Shown piece after piece: positions 17,002 to 24,049 of a stretch of 64,000 bases of DNA. This DNA is from JBQLZQ01 sp052168355 (GTDB lineage: Bacteria > Pseudomonadota > Alphaproteobacteria > DSM-16000 > Inquilinaceae). The stretch lies in NCBI GenBank assembly GCA_052168355.1, contig JBQLZQ010000081.1:33067-97066 (forward strand). Direction: 5' to 3'. Under the pieces are notes generated by a model. It saw only the letters and a program-made list of their open reading frames with translations. It was not told the DNA's origin and ran no database searches. The stretch's first letter is position 1; each line of letters starts with the position of its first letter. The translations under genes were made by a program, and so were the position numbers.

Positions 17002-17076
17002 TGCGATGCAACATTATCGGCAAGATGAGGATCCCGGCCGCCGTTGTCAACCATATTTTTGTGCGCTGCACAAAAA
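17002..17076. promoter_or_regulatory. Paired TGC-N3-GCA palindromes upstream of phasin gene (possible PhaR sites)
   Basis: A perfect 21-bp palindrome, TTTTTGTGC-GCT-GCACAAAAA, occupies 17056-17076. A second, shorter TGC-GAT-GCA sits at 17002-17010, with centres 60 bp apart. PhaR repressors of PHA metabolism recognise TGC-rich inverted repeats of this kind. The larger palindrome also lies just after the TetR gene stop and could act as a hairpin there, but it has no following T-run on the minus strand. Confidence 0.45.
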
Positions 17077-17089
17077 ATAGCGCGAGGGA

Positions 17090-17707
17090 TCAAACGTCCT
17101 TGGATTCTGCGCTTGAGACCGGGCCGCCGGACCCGCCCGACCGCTCGAAAGTGTTGGCCAGCTGTTCGGCCATGGCCAGGCGGCTATCGAGGATTTTCAT
17201 GGTATGCGCCATGTCCGGGCTGTCGTCGTTAACCCAGACCCGAAGGACCGAGAGATAGAGGGCCGACAGCACCCGAACCCTCACGGCCCCCACAGGCCCG
17301 CGTGACGAGATCCCCGCATCCTCCAGCATCCATCGCATCGAGCGGTCCAGGGAAGGCAGTTGTTGCAGTGCGAAGCAGGGGTCCAGCCGCAGGTCCCGGA
17401 GCAAGGCCAGGAACCCGGCGCGGTGCGCGGCCAGCACGTCGAACCGCCGCATGAGAACATCGAACAGACGATCGCGCGGCGAATCATCGCTGTCGACGGA
17501 CCGGGCGGCCAGGACTTCCCGGTCGACCATGTGGGCGATGCCCCCCAGCAGGCTCGACCGCGTCGGATAGAGCGCATAGAGCTCTGCCAAAGACACCTTC
17601 GCGCCGTCGGCAAGGTCCGACATGGTCAGCCGACGCCATCCCCGTTCGGCGATCAGGTCCAGGGCGGCGGCGGCGATTCGTTCGGACGGGTCGGATTTCT
17701 TGACCAT
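17090..17707 (-). CDS. TetR/AcrR-family transcriptional regulator
   Basis: The 205-residue protein has the N-terminal TetR helix-turn-helix: SERIAAAALDLIAERGWRRLTMSDLADGAKVSLAELYALYPTRSSLL, with the recognition helix near residues 35-50. The remaining helical domain ends in RVWVNDDSPDMAHTMKILDSRL, a tail seen in a set of alphaproteobacterial TetR proteins. The frame is open to 17779, but the ATG at 17707 (MVKKSDPSERI) fits the family. It points toward the phasin gene, which begins 143 bases after its stop; a role in regulating that gene is possible but unproven. Its promoter region is bordered by repeat element 3. Confidence 0.88.
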   Translation of the reverse strand: MVKKSDPSERIAAAALDLIAERGWRRLTMSDLADGAKVSLAELYALYPTRSSLLGGIAHMVDREVLAARSVDSDDSPRDRLFDVLMRRFDVLAAHRAGFLALLRDLRLDPCFALQQLPSLDRSMRWMLEDAGISSRGPVGAVRVRVLSALYLSVLRVWVNDDSPDMAHTMKILDSRLAMAEQLANTFERSGGSGGPVSSAESKDV

Positions 17708-17796
17708 GGCATTCTCAATTTCAGTCCACTGGATCGGCACCGACCCATAGACAATATGCCGGGACGGGGCGATTGCCAATCGGCCGATGGCCGCGC

Positions 17797-17936
17797 CTAG
17801 AGCAGGATCGCCTTGGGTGGAATCGCTTCGGCGATCCCGCCCAAGGCGTGAATCCTACTCTATTCATAGAGTTAGAGAGCGATTCACGTCATTGGTGGAA
17901 GCGGGTCCGCTTCCACCAATGACGATCGCGCTCTAG
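17797..17936. repeat. MITE-like element 3 (CTAGAGC ends), overlapping the proC stop codon
   Basis: The 140-bp element begins CTAGAGCAGGATCG and ends CGATCGCGCTCTAG, terminal inverted repeats matching at 12 of 14 positions. It contains a left hairpin (CGCCTTGGGTGGAATCGC with GGCGATCCCGCCCAAGGCG), a small central hairpin (ACTCTA and TAGAGT) and a right hairpin with a perfect 17-bp stem (GTCATTGGTGGAAGCGG, GT, then its complement). Its right end supplies the TAG stop codon of proC, on the minus strand. It has no coding capacity. Similar palindromic GCTCTAG-ended repeats are, as far as I recall, scattered in alphaproteobacterial genomes. Confidence 0.85.
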
Positions 17937-18739
17937 CCCGCCAATTCGCGCGATCGCCGTGCCGCGGCGGCGATGGCGGCGTCGAACAGGGGCTGCAGGC
18001 CCCGATCCGCCATGAGCACATCCAGGGCCGCCCGCGTGGTGCCGCCCGGGCTGGTGACATTGCCCCGCAGTTCCGAGGCCGGGATGTCCGGATCGGCGGC
18101 GGCCAGCGCCCCGGCGCCGATCACCGTCTGCCGGGACAAACGCATAGCCAGGCCAGGCTCCAGTCCGGCGGCCACGCCCGCCGCGGCCATTGCCTCCATC
18201 AACAGGAACACATAGGCCGGCCCGCCGCCCGAAAGCGCGGTGACGGCATCCAGAAGCGTTTCGTCCTTGACCCACTCCACCGCGCCAACCGCCCCCATGA
18301 GCGCACCGGCAAGGGCCCGCTGATCGGCGGCGACGGTGGCGGCGGCGACGAGCACCGTGATGCCCGCCCCGACCGCCGCCGGGGTGTTCGGCATGGCCCG
18401 GATCACGGCCACGGAGGGGCCCAGCCGATCGGCAAAAAAGGCCAGATCCTTGCCGGCGGCAATCGACAGCACGCCAACACCGTTCCGGGCATGGGCGCGG
18501 TAGGCCGGCACCACGTCGTCCATGACCTGGGGCTTGACGGCAAACACGATCAGCGTCGGCGCGGCATCGGCCGGCAACGCCCCGGGATCGTGCAGGCGGG
18601 TGACCGCGGGATGGTCGGGAACGGCGCGGTTCCCGGGTTCGACGACAAAGACGCGGTCGACCATCTTCGAGCGCAGCCAGCCGGACAACAACGCATGTCC
18701 CATTTTCCCGCACCCGACCAGAATCAGGCGGTGGGCCAT
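17933..18739 (-). CDS. proC: Pyrroline-5-carboxylate reductase
   Basis: ProC reduces 1-pyrroline-5-carboxylate to proline with NAD(P)H, the final step of proline synthesis. The 268 residues begin LILVGCGKMGHALLSGW (Rossmann glycine motif) and include FAVKPQVMDDV, MPNTPAAVGAG, the substrate-binding ALSGGGPAYVFLLMEAMA and VTSPGGTTRAAL. ATG at 18739 is chosen over the longer frame to 18817 because it gives the canonical N terminus. The YbjN gene ends 4 bases before it, so they share an operon. The TAG stop lies within the terminal repeat of element 3, so the last codons may have been reshaped by that insertion. Confidence 0.96.
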   Translation of the reverse strand: MAHRLILVGCGKMGHALLSGWLRSKMVDRVFVVEPGNRAVPDHPAVTRLHDPGALPADAAPTLIVFAVKPQVMDDVVPAYRAHARNGVGVLSIAAGKDLAFFADRLGPSVAVIRAMPNTPAAVGAGITVLVAAATVAADQRALAGALMGAVGAVEWVKDETLLDAVTALSGGGPAYVFLLMEAMAAAGVAAGLEPGLAMRLSRQTVIGAGALAAADPDIPASELRGNVTSPGGTTRAALDVLMADRGLQPLFDAAIAAAARRSRELAG

Positions 18740-18743
18740 GGTC

Positions 18744-19247
18744 TTAAGCCTCGGCGACGGTGTCCAGGATGGCCGCCGAAACCGCCTCGGTCGCCGTCTT
18801 GCCGCCCCATATGACAAACTGGAAGGCGGGGTAAAACCGCTCGACCTCCGTCAGGGCGATCTCCATCAGATCCTGCAGCTGTTCGACGCTGGCGCTTTGC
18901 GCCCCGCGCAGCAGGATCGTCTGACGGAATGTTGGCGTCATATCGTCGGAGTCGAGATCGATATGACCCAGCCACATCCGCTCGTTGATCAGGGCCAACA
19001 ACTCGCACACCGCCGTCCATTGCGGTGGCGGAACGCGCATGTCGTACTGACAGGAGAATTGCAGCGCGCTGATTTCGTCCTGCCAGAAGAAGAACATGCG
19101 ATAGCTGCACCAGCGCCCGGCCACGTCGACAAGCATTTCGTCGGTGCTTGCCCGCTCGAACGACCAGTCGTTCGCAGCGACGATCTCTTCCAGTGTATCG
19201 AGTGGGTTCTGCGTGAAACTGGTCGTCTCCACGGAGACCAAACTCAT
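18744..19247 (-). CDS. YbjN domain-containing protein
   Basis: The 167-residue protein matches the YbjN family (type III secretion chaperone-like fold): NPLDTLEEIVAANDWSFERA, FFFWQDEISALQFSCQYDMRVP and a C-terminal helical segment FYPAFQFVIWGGKT. YbjN proteins are cytoplasmic and of unclear function. AAGGAGGG seven bases before the ATG at 19247 fixes the start against the longer open frame. It is followed by proC after 4 bases; the pairing of a YbjN protein with proC is common in alphaproteobacteria. Confidence 0.9.
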   Translation of the reverse strand: MSLVSVETTSFTQNPLDTLEEIVAANDWSFERASTDEMLVDVAGRWCSYRMFFFWQDEISALQFSCQYDMRVPPPQWTAVCELLALINERMWLGHIDLDSDDMTPTFRQTILLRGAQSASVEQLQDLMEIALTEVERFYPAFQFVIWGGKTATEAVSAAILDTVAEA

Positions 19248-19486
19248 GCTCGAGCCCTCCTTCGGGCGCGCGAAATGCGAATTCCCACCACTACCCCTGG
19301 CACCGCTCCAACTAACAAAATCAAGATGTCGGAATAAGGGCAAATGTTGTGGGGCGACGGTCCGGGACCACTACGTCGCAACCGTCTCACATCGATATGC
19401 GCTGCGCAACATCAATTCCGGGCTTGGCGCCGTGCCGGGCACGCACCGGCGGGCCCTGGGCGGAAAGGCTCCAATGCCGCCGAACG

Positions 19487-19924
19487 TCAGCTTTCCTGGG
19501 GTTTTTCACCCGTCGGGGATGGGGTGCGCTTGGGTGCCGCGCGGCGCCGGGTCATACCCTTGGCCTTGGTGCCGGATATCTTCGTTCCAGCCGCCGATTT
19601 GGCGGCACGGGGCGCGGCACGCTTTGCGCGCGCTGTTCCGGCAGGCGCGGCCTTGGCTCCCTTCGCGCGGCCCGAGCGAGATGTTTGTTCGGCCTCCAGG
19701 GCCGCGAGACGCTCGGCCAACTGCTCCTGCTGCTGTCGGGCCATCACGGCCATGGCCCGCACCGCCTCGAACTCGTCCCGGGTGACCATGTCCATGCGCA
19801 GCAAGACACGTTCGACCCGCTGACGAACCTGGGCTTCCACCTCGTCGCGCGCACCGGCGATACTGCCCATCGCGCCCGCCGCCAGACGGGAGAGATCGTC
19901 GAGGAACTTGCTGTCCGGTTTCAT
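19487..19924 (-). CDS. ubiK: Ubiquinone biosynthesis accessory factor UbiK-like protein with Ala/Lys-rich tail
   Basis: Residues 1-80 match the UbiK/BMFP (membrane fusogenic) family: KFLDDLSRLAAGAMG, then EVEAQVRQRVERVLLRMDMVTRDEFEAVRAMA and a C-terminal coiled coil with QQEQLAERLAALE. UbiK assists the Ubi enzymes in aerobic ubiquinone synthesis. The tail from about residue 82 is low-complexity Ala/Lys/Pro (KGAKAAPAGTARAKRAAPRAA) and makes the protein about 145 residues, longer than the roughly 80-100 of enteric UbiK. It diverges from hldD with a shared promoter region. ubiG at 52172 belongs to the same pathway. Confidence 0.85.
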   Translation of the reverse strand: MKPDSKFLDDLSRLAAGAMGSIAGARDEVEAQVRQRVERVLLRMDMVTRDEFEAVRAMAVMARQQQEQLAERLAALEAEQTSRSGRAKGAKAAPAGTARAKRAAPRAAKSAAGTKISGTKAKGMTRRRAAPKRTPSPTGEKPQES

Positions 19925-19956
19925 GGTCGCCCCCGCATAACCCGATTTACTTTAAG

Positions 19957-19985
19957 GATATGGGCCACACCGCGTCGCGTTGCAA
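19957..19985 (-). promoter_or_regulatory. Possible ubiK promoter sharing its -35 box with hldD
   Basis: On the minus strand TTGCAA (19985-19980) is followed after 17 bases by CATATC (19962-19957). The -10 is weak. TTGCAA is self-complementary, so the same hexamer can serve the divergent hldD promoter. Confidence 0.35.
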
Positions 19986-20008
19986 CCGACGTGACTGCGG
20001 CTTATAAG
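19980..20008 (+). promoter_or_regulatory. Sigma-70-type promoter of hldD
   Basis: TTGCAA at 19980-19985 and TATAAG at 20003-20008 are separated by exactly 17 bases; the -10 matches consensus at five of six positions. Transcription would begin near 20015, leaving a leader of about 58 bases before the hldD ATG. Confidence 0.6.
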
Positions 20009-20072
20009 GCGGACAGCCGGCGCGCGGGTCCAGCTTTCCCGGCCCCGCGGAAGTCTTGAGGACGGGACCCCC

Positions 20073-21059
20073 ATGATCATCGTCACCGGCGGAGCCGGTT
20101 TCATAGGCTCGAACCTGGTGGCGGCGCTTGAGGCGCGCGGGGTTCACGAACTTGTCGTCTGCGACCGGCTGGGCATCGGCGAGAAGTGGCAGAACCTGGC
20201 CGGCCGCGAACTGGCGGCACTGATCCCGCCCGATGAATTGTTCGACTTTCTGCACGCCCACGCGGATGCCATCGAGGCGATCTTTCACCTGGGGGCGGTG
20301 TCGGCGACCACCGAGCGGGACGGCGACCTGATCGCCGCCACCAACATTGCCCTGCCCCTGCGCCTGTGGGCGTGGTGCGCGGCCCACGGGGTGCGGCTGA
20401 TCTACGCATCGTCGGCCGCGACCTATGGCGACGGCACCGAAGGGTTCGACGATGACGGCTCGGTCGAGGCGCTGGCGCGGCTGCGGCCCCTCAACGCCTA
20501 TGGCTGGTCCAAACACGTCTTTGACCGCCGTGTCGCCAGAATGATCCGCGACGGACGGCCGAAACCGCCCCAGTGGGCCGGCCTTAAATTCTTCAATGTC
20601 TACGGACCCAACGAGTATCATAAAGAGGATATGCGCAGCGTTGTCGCCAAGCTCTATCCCCAGTTGGCGGCAGGCGAGCCGGCGCGGCTGTTCAGGTCGT
20701 ACCGCCCGGACTATCCCGACGGCGGCCAGAAACGGGACTTCATCTGGGTCGGCGACTGCGTGTCGATCATGGTGTGGCTGCTGGACAACCCCGCGGTCGA
20801 GGGCCTGTTCAATGTCGGCACCGGGCAGGCGCGCAGTTGGAACGCCCTGGCAAAGGCGGTTTTCGCGGCTTTGGACCGCCCCCCGGACATACGGTTTATC
20901 GACATGCCGGAGAGCTTACGCGACCGGTACCAGTACTTCACCGAAGCTCGGATGGACCGGCTGCGACAGGCCGGGTATGACCAACCGCTTGTCGATCTGG
21001 AAGATGGCATCGACCGGTATGTGCGGGCCCATCTCGCCAGCCCCGACCCTTATCTTTAG
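20073..21059 (+). CDS. hldD: ADP-L-glycero-D-manno-heptose 6-epimerase
   Basis: HldD converts ADP-D-glycero-beta-D-manno-heptose to the L form for the lipopolysaccharide inner core. The 328-residue extended-SDR protein begins MIIVTGGAGFIGSNLV (NADP-binding glycine motif) and has the catalytic YGWSKHVFD (Y-x3-K), GLKFFNVYGPNEYHKEDMRSV and GQKRDFIWVGDC, all characteristic of this epimerase. A good promoter lies at 19980-20008. lgt follows after 8 bases, and midA and pgeF come next in the same direction, so this may be the first gene of an envelope-related operon. Confidence 0.95.
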   Translation: MIIVTGGAGFIGSNLVAALEARGVHELVVCDRLGIGEKWQNLAGRELAALIPPDELFDFLHAHADAIEAIFHLGAVSATTERDGDLIAATNIALPLRLWAWCAAHGVRLIYASSAATYGDGTEGFDDDGSVEALARLRPLNAYGWSKHVFDRRVARMIRDGRPKPPQWAGLKFFNVYGPNEYHKEDMRSVVAKLYPQLAAGEPARLFRSYRPDYPDGGQKRDFIWVGDCVSIMVWLLDNPAVEGLFNVGTGQARSWNALAKAVFAALDRPPDIRFIDMPESLRDRYQYFTEARMDRLRQAGYDQPLVDLEDGIDRYVRAHLASPDPYL

Positions 21060-21067
21060 TGGTTTGA

Positions 21068-21874
21068 ATGATGTATGCCATTGCCTTTCCCCCGATCGAC
21101 CCCGTGGCCCTGGAGATCGGGCCGATCGCGATTCGGTGGTACGCTCTGGCCTATATGGCGGGGTTCCTGATCGGATGGCGCTATGCCATGGCCCTGGCCG
21201 AGCGGGCGCCGATCCGTCCCAGCGCCCGCGATATGGACGACTTCCTGGCGTGGGCGGTAATCGGCGTGATCCTGGGCGGTCGGCTGGGCTATGTGCTGTT
21301 CTACAATTTCGACCGGTTCCTGAGCGCGCCGCTGGACGCGCTGAAGGTGTGGGAGGGCGGGATGTCCTTCCATGGCGGTTTGATCGGCATCATCACGGCG
21401 ATGATCCTGTTTGCCTGGCGGCGCGGTTTCTCGCCCTTTGCAATCGGCGACATCGTCGCCGCGGTCGGGCCGATCGGCCTATTCCTGGGCCGGTTGGCGA
21501 ACTTCGTGAACGGCGAGCTGTATGGCCGCCCCACAGACATGCCCTGGGGCGTGGTCTTCCCCGGAGCGCCGGATGCGCCGCGCCACCCGAGCCAGCTTTA
21601 TGAAGCGGCGCTGGAAGGTGTCGTGCTGTTCATCATACTCGCCGTTCTGGCCCGGCGTCGGTCGATCCGGATGCGGCCGGGGGTCATCGGCGGCGTGTTC
21701 CTGGCCGGGTACGGGTTCTTCCGCTTTCTGGTTGAGTTCGTCCGCGAGCCCGATGCGCAGTTGGGCTTTCTATGGCTGGGCGCGACCATGGGCCAGATTC
21801 TGTCGTTGCCGATGATCGTCATCGGGCTGGGAATGGTGGCCTGGGCCTGGCGTCGCGGCGACGCCCGGATCTGA
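21068..21874 (+). CDS. lgt: Prolipoprotein diacylglyceryl transferase
   Basis: Lgt transfers diacylglycerol from phosphatidylglycerol onto the lipobox cysteine of prolipoproteins in the inner membrane. The 268-residue polytopic protein has IRWYALAYMAGFLIGWRYA at the start, the family signature GRLANFVNGELYGRPTD near residues 140-160, HPSQLYEAALEG, and a C-terminal GFFRFLVEFVREPDAQ. ATG at 21068 and ATG at 21071 are adjacent. It sits 8 bases after hldD and 24 before midA. Confidence 0.97.
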   Translation: MMYAIAFPPIDPVALEIGPIAIRWYALAYMAGFLIGWRYAMALAERAPIRPSARDMDDFLAWAVIGVILGGRLGYVLFYNFDRFLSAPLDALKVWEGGMSFHGGLIGIITAMILFAWRRGFSPFAIGDIVAAVGPIGLFLGRLANFVNGELYGRPTDMPWGVVFPGAPDAPRHPSQLYEAALEGVVLFIILAVLARRRSIRMRPGVIGGVFLAGYGFFRFLVEFVREPDAQLGFLWLGATMGQILSLPMIVIGLGMVAWAWRRGDARI

Positions 21875-21898
21875 GCGGCTGGCCGGTCGGGCCAGACC

Positions 21899-22987
21899 AT
21901 GTCCGCGGGGTCGCCGCTCGCTGAAATCCTGCGCCGGCGGATCGCGGTGGAAGGGCCCCTTTCGGTCGGCCAATATATGGCCGAGGCGCTTGGCCATCCC
22001 CGGCATGGCTATTACGTCAAGCGGGACCCGCTGGGCGACGCCGGGGACTTCGTTACCGCACCCGAGGTCAGCCAGATGTTCGGCGAACTGCTGGGCCTGT
22101 GGTGTGCCCAATGCTGGTTGCAGCTCGATCGGCCGTCGCCGGTTCGGCTGATCGAGCTTGGCCCCGGCCGGGGTACGCTGATGGCCGATGCGTTGCGGGC
22201 CAGCCGCATGGTCCCGGGATTTCGCGACGCGGCGGAGGTTCATCTGGTGGAGACCAGCCCGGCGCTGCGGGCCTGCCAGGCCGAAACCCTCAAAGAGTCG
22301 ACCCCGATATGGCACGAGACCTTTGACCGCGTGCCCGACGGTCCGCTGCTGGTCCTCGCCAACGAGTTTTTCGATGCCCTGCCCATCCGCCAGTTCGAAA
22401 AAACCGCTGCGGGCTGGCGGGAACGGCTGATCGGCTGGGATGACGCGACAGGATCCCTGGCATTCACACTGTCCGCCCACGACGATCCGGCGCGTCTGCT
22501 GGCCCCGGCGGCGCGGGACGGTGCCCCGGTCGGCAGTATCGCGGAGCTGAGCACCTCGGGCATCGGTGTGGCCGCCGCCCTGGGCCGGCGCATCGCGACA
22601 TGGGGCGGGGCCGGGCTGATCGTCGACTATGGTCACGGCCGACCGGCCCTTGGCGACACCCTGCAGGCGGTCCGCCGTCACCGTTTTGCCAACCCGCTCG
22701 ACGGGCCCGGTGATGCCGACCTGACGGCCCATGTCGATTTCTCGGCCCTGGCCACGGCGGCGCGCCAGAACGGAGCATCCCCGTTCGGGCCCGTATCCCA
22801 GGCGACCCTGCTCCACCGGCTTGGGATTCGCGAACGGGCGGCAACGCTGATGCGCACGGCGACGCGGGCCCAGGCCCAAAGCGTGACCGCCGCGCTTTCC
22901 CGCCTGACCGGCGCCGGTCAAATGGGCGATCACTTCAAGGCGCTGGCCCTGACCAGCCCGGCCCTAGGCAGGCCGCCGGGTTTCTGA
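21899..22987 (+). CDS. MidA/NDUFAF7-family SAM-dependent methyltransferase
   Basis: The 362-residue protein belongs to the DUF185/MidA family, whose mitochondrial member NDUFAF7 methylates an arginine of a complex I subunit. Landmarks are GPLSVGQYMAEALGHPRHGYY, GDAGDFVTAPEVSQMFGE, the SAM motif LIELGPGRGTLMAD near residue 85, LANEFFDALPIRQFE, LIVDYGHGRPALGDTLQAVRRH and the DLTAHVDFSAL region. A role in respiratory complex I assembly is inferred from the eukaryotic homologue. The lgt-midA-pgeF order is typical of alphaproteobacteria. Confidence 0.93.
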   Translation: MSAGSPLAEILRRRIAVEGPLSVGQYMAEALGHPRHGYYVKRDPLGDAGDFVTAPEVSQMFGELLGLWCAQCWLQLDRPSPVRLIELGPGRGTLMADALRASRMVPGFRDAAEVHLVETSPALRACQAETLKESTPIWHETFDRVPDGPLLVLANEFFDALPIRQFEKTAAGWRERLIGWDDATGSLAFTLSAHDDPARLLAPAARDGAPVGSIAELSTSGIGVAAALGRRIATWGGAGLIVDYGHGRPALGDTLQAVRRHRFANPLDGPGDADLTAHVDFSALATAARQNGASPFGPVSQATLLHRLGIRERAATLMRTATRAQAQSVTAALSRLTGAGQMGDHFKALALTSPALGRPPGF

Positions 22988-23040
22988 TACGGGTTTTGCC
23001 GCCGCCCCGTAGCAATTCCCCCACGGCAGTTTTCACGGCC

Positions 23041-23814
23041 ATGATCACGGTTTCGCCCCTCGATCGCCTGGAGCGTGTCGCTCACGGGTTCTTTCCCCGC
23101 ACCGGCGGCGTCAGCCGGGGTCTGTACGATTCCCGCAACTGTGGCTTTGGGTCGGGCGACAAACCGGGGAACGTGGCGGAAAACCGGTCCCTGTGCATGG
23201 CCGAACTGGCCAATGGCGGTCCCCGCCCCGACCTGGTGACGGTTCACCAGATCCATAGCCCGACCGTGGCGGTCGTGGAAGCGCCCTGGCTGCCGGCCGA
23301 TGCGCCCAGGGCCGATGCACTGGTCACCGATCGGCCGGGGATGGCCCTGGGAGTCCTGAGCGCCGACTGCATACCGGTGCTGTTCGCCGACGTGCACGCC
23401 GGCGTCATCGGCGCCGCCCACGCCGGCTGGCGCGGCGCCCTGGACGGCGTGCTGGAAGCCACCGTCACGGCCATGACCGGGCTTGGCGCGGCCCCCGGGC
23501 GCATCGTCGCCGCCATCGGTCCCTGCATCGCCCAGGCGTCCTACGAGGTTGGACCGGAGTTTCGGGAGCGGTTTGTGGCGGCCGAGCCCGGGGCAGCGGA
23601 TCTGTTCCGGCCCTCCACACGGGACGATCACCATCTGTTCGACCTGCCTGGCTTCGCCGTTCGCCGGCTAGAACGGTTGGGGTTGAACGAGGTGGCCGGG
23701 GCGGCCAGGGACACGGCAGCCGAGCCAGAGCACTTTTTCAGTTACCGCCGATCCTGCCTGCAAGGAGAACCCGACTACGGCCGCGGGCTTTCCGCTATTG
23801 TTCTGACCCGGTGA
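23041..23814 (+). CDS. pgeF: Peptidoglycan editing factor PgeF (YfiH/laccase-domain protein)
   Basis: PgeF proteins (formerly multicopper polyphenol oxidase YfiH) are purine-related or muropeptide-editing enzymes with a zinc-binding fold. Visible motifs are HGFFPRTGGVSRGLYDSRN, VHQIHSPTVAVV, the metal ligands in GVLSADCIPVLFAD and GAAHAGWRGALDGV, GPCIAQASYEVG and a C-terminal FFSYRRSCLQGEPDYGR. The ATG at 23041 gives the normal N terminus; the frame stays open to 22996. It follows midA after 53 bases and is followed by a microprotein gene. Confidence 0.94.
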   Translation: MITVSPLDRLERVAHGFFPRTGGVSRGLYDSRNCGFGSGDKPGNVAENRSLCMAELANGGPRPDLVTVHQIHSPTVAVVEAPWLPADAPRADALVTDRPGMALGVLSADCIPVLFADVHAGVIGAAHAGWRGALDGVLEATVTAMTGLGAAPGRIVAAIGPCIAQASYEVGPEFRERFVAAEPGAADLFRPSTRDDHHLFDLPGFAVRRLERLGLNEVAGAARDTAAEPEHFFSYRRSCLQGEPDYGRGLSAIVLTR

Positions 23815-23837
23815 CGACCTCGCAAAGGAGGATCCCC

Positions 23838-23906
23838 GTGCCTTACGTCGTGATGTTCACCATCCTCTGCCTGATCGGCCTCATGGCGTCCTGTGTCCTG
23901 CTGTAA
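23838..23906 (+). CDS. 22-residue hydrophobic microprotein
   Basis: A GTG start is preceded by the near-perfect ribosome-binding site AAAGGAGGATCCCC and followed by 22 codons, giving a peptide beginning MPYVVMFTILCLIG and ending LMASCVLL. It is one hydrophobic helix with a single Cys near the end that resembles a lipobox (LMASC), although cleavage there would leave only four residues. The stop codon lies inside a perfect 11-bp hairpin. I do not recognise a family. It is 23 bases after pgeF and is probably co-transcribed with it. Confidence 0.6.
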   Translation: MPYVVMFTILCLIGLMASCVLL

Positions 23907-23936
23907 ACGCCCGCCCGCGCCCGCCGGCGTTTACAG
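23901..23936 (+). terminator. Hairpin terminator-like structure after the microprotein gene
   Basis: CTGTAAACGCC and GGCGTTTACAG form an 11-bp perfect stem with a 14-base CG-rich loop. It includes the microprotein stop codon. No T-run follows, so it may be a factor-assisted terminator or an mRNA-stabilising end. Its right arm overlaps the -35 box of prs. Confidence 0.55.
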
Positions 23937-23958
23937 GATGCCGGACCGCTGCTATAGG
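23930..23958 (+). promoter_or_regulatory. Sigma-70-type promoter of prs
   Basis: TTTACA at 23930-23935 and TATAGG at 23953-23958 have a 17-base spacer, with five and four matches to consensus. Transcription would start near 23965, giving a leader of about 85 bases before prs. Confidence 0.5.
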
Positions 23959-24049
23959 GTCGCCCAGAAAGCCCTCCTCGAAGCGGGCTCAGCATAGGGC
24001 CGATGAGCCGGCCCTGGATCCCGGACCCCCGCATGAGATCCCGCCCTTC

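Noticed and set aside
23895..23906. CVLL at the end of the microprotein as a CaaX prenylation motif
   Set aside because: Bacteria do not prenylate such motifs on their own proteins; the resemblance is chance in a hydrophobic tail.
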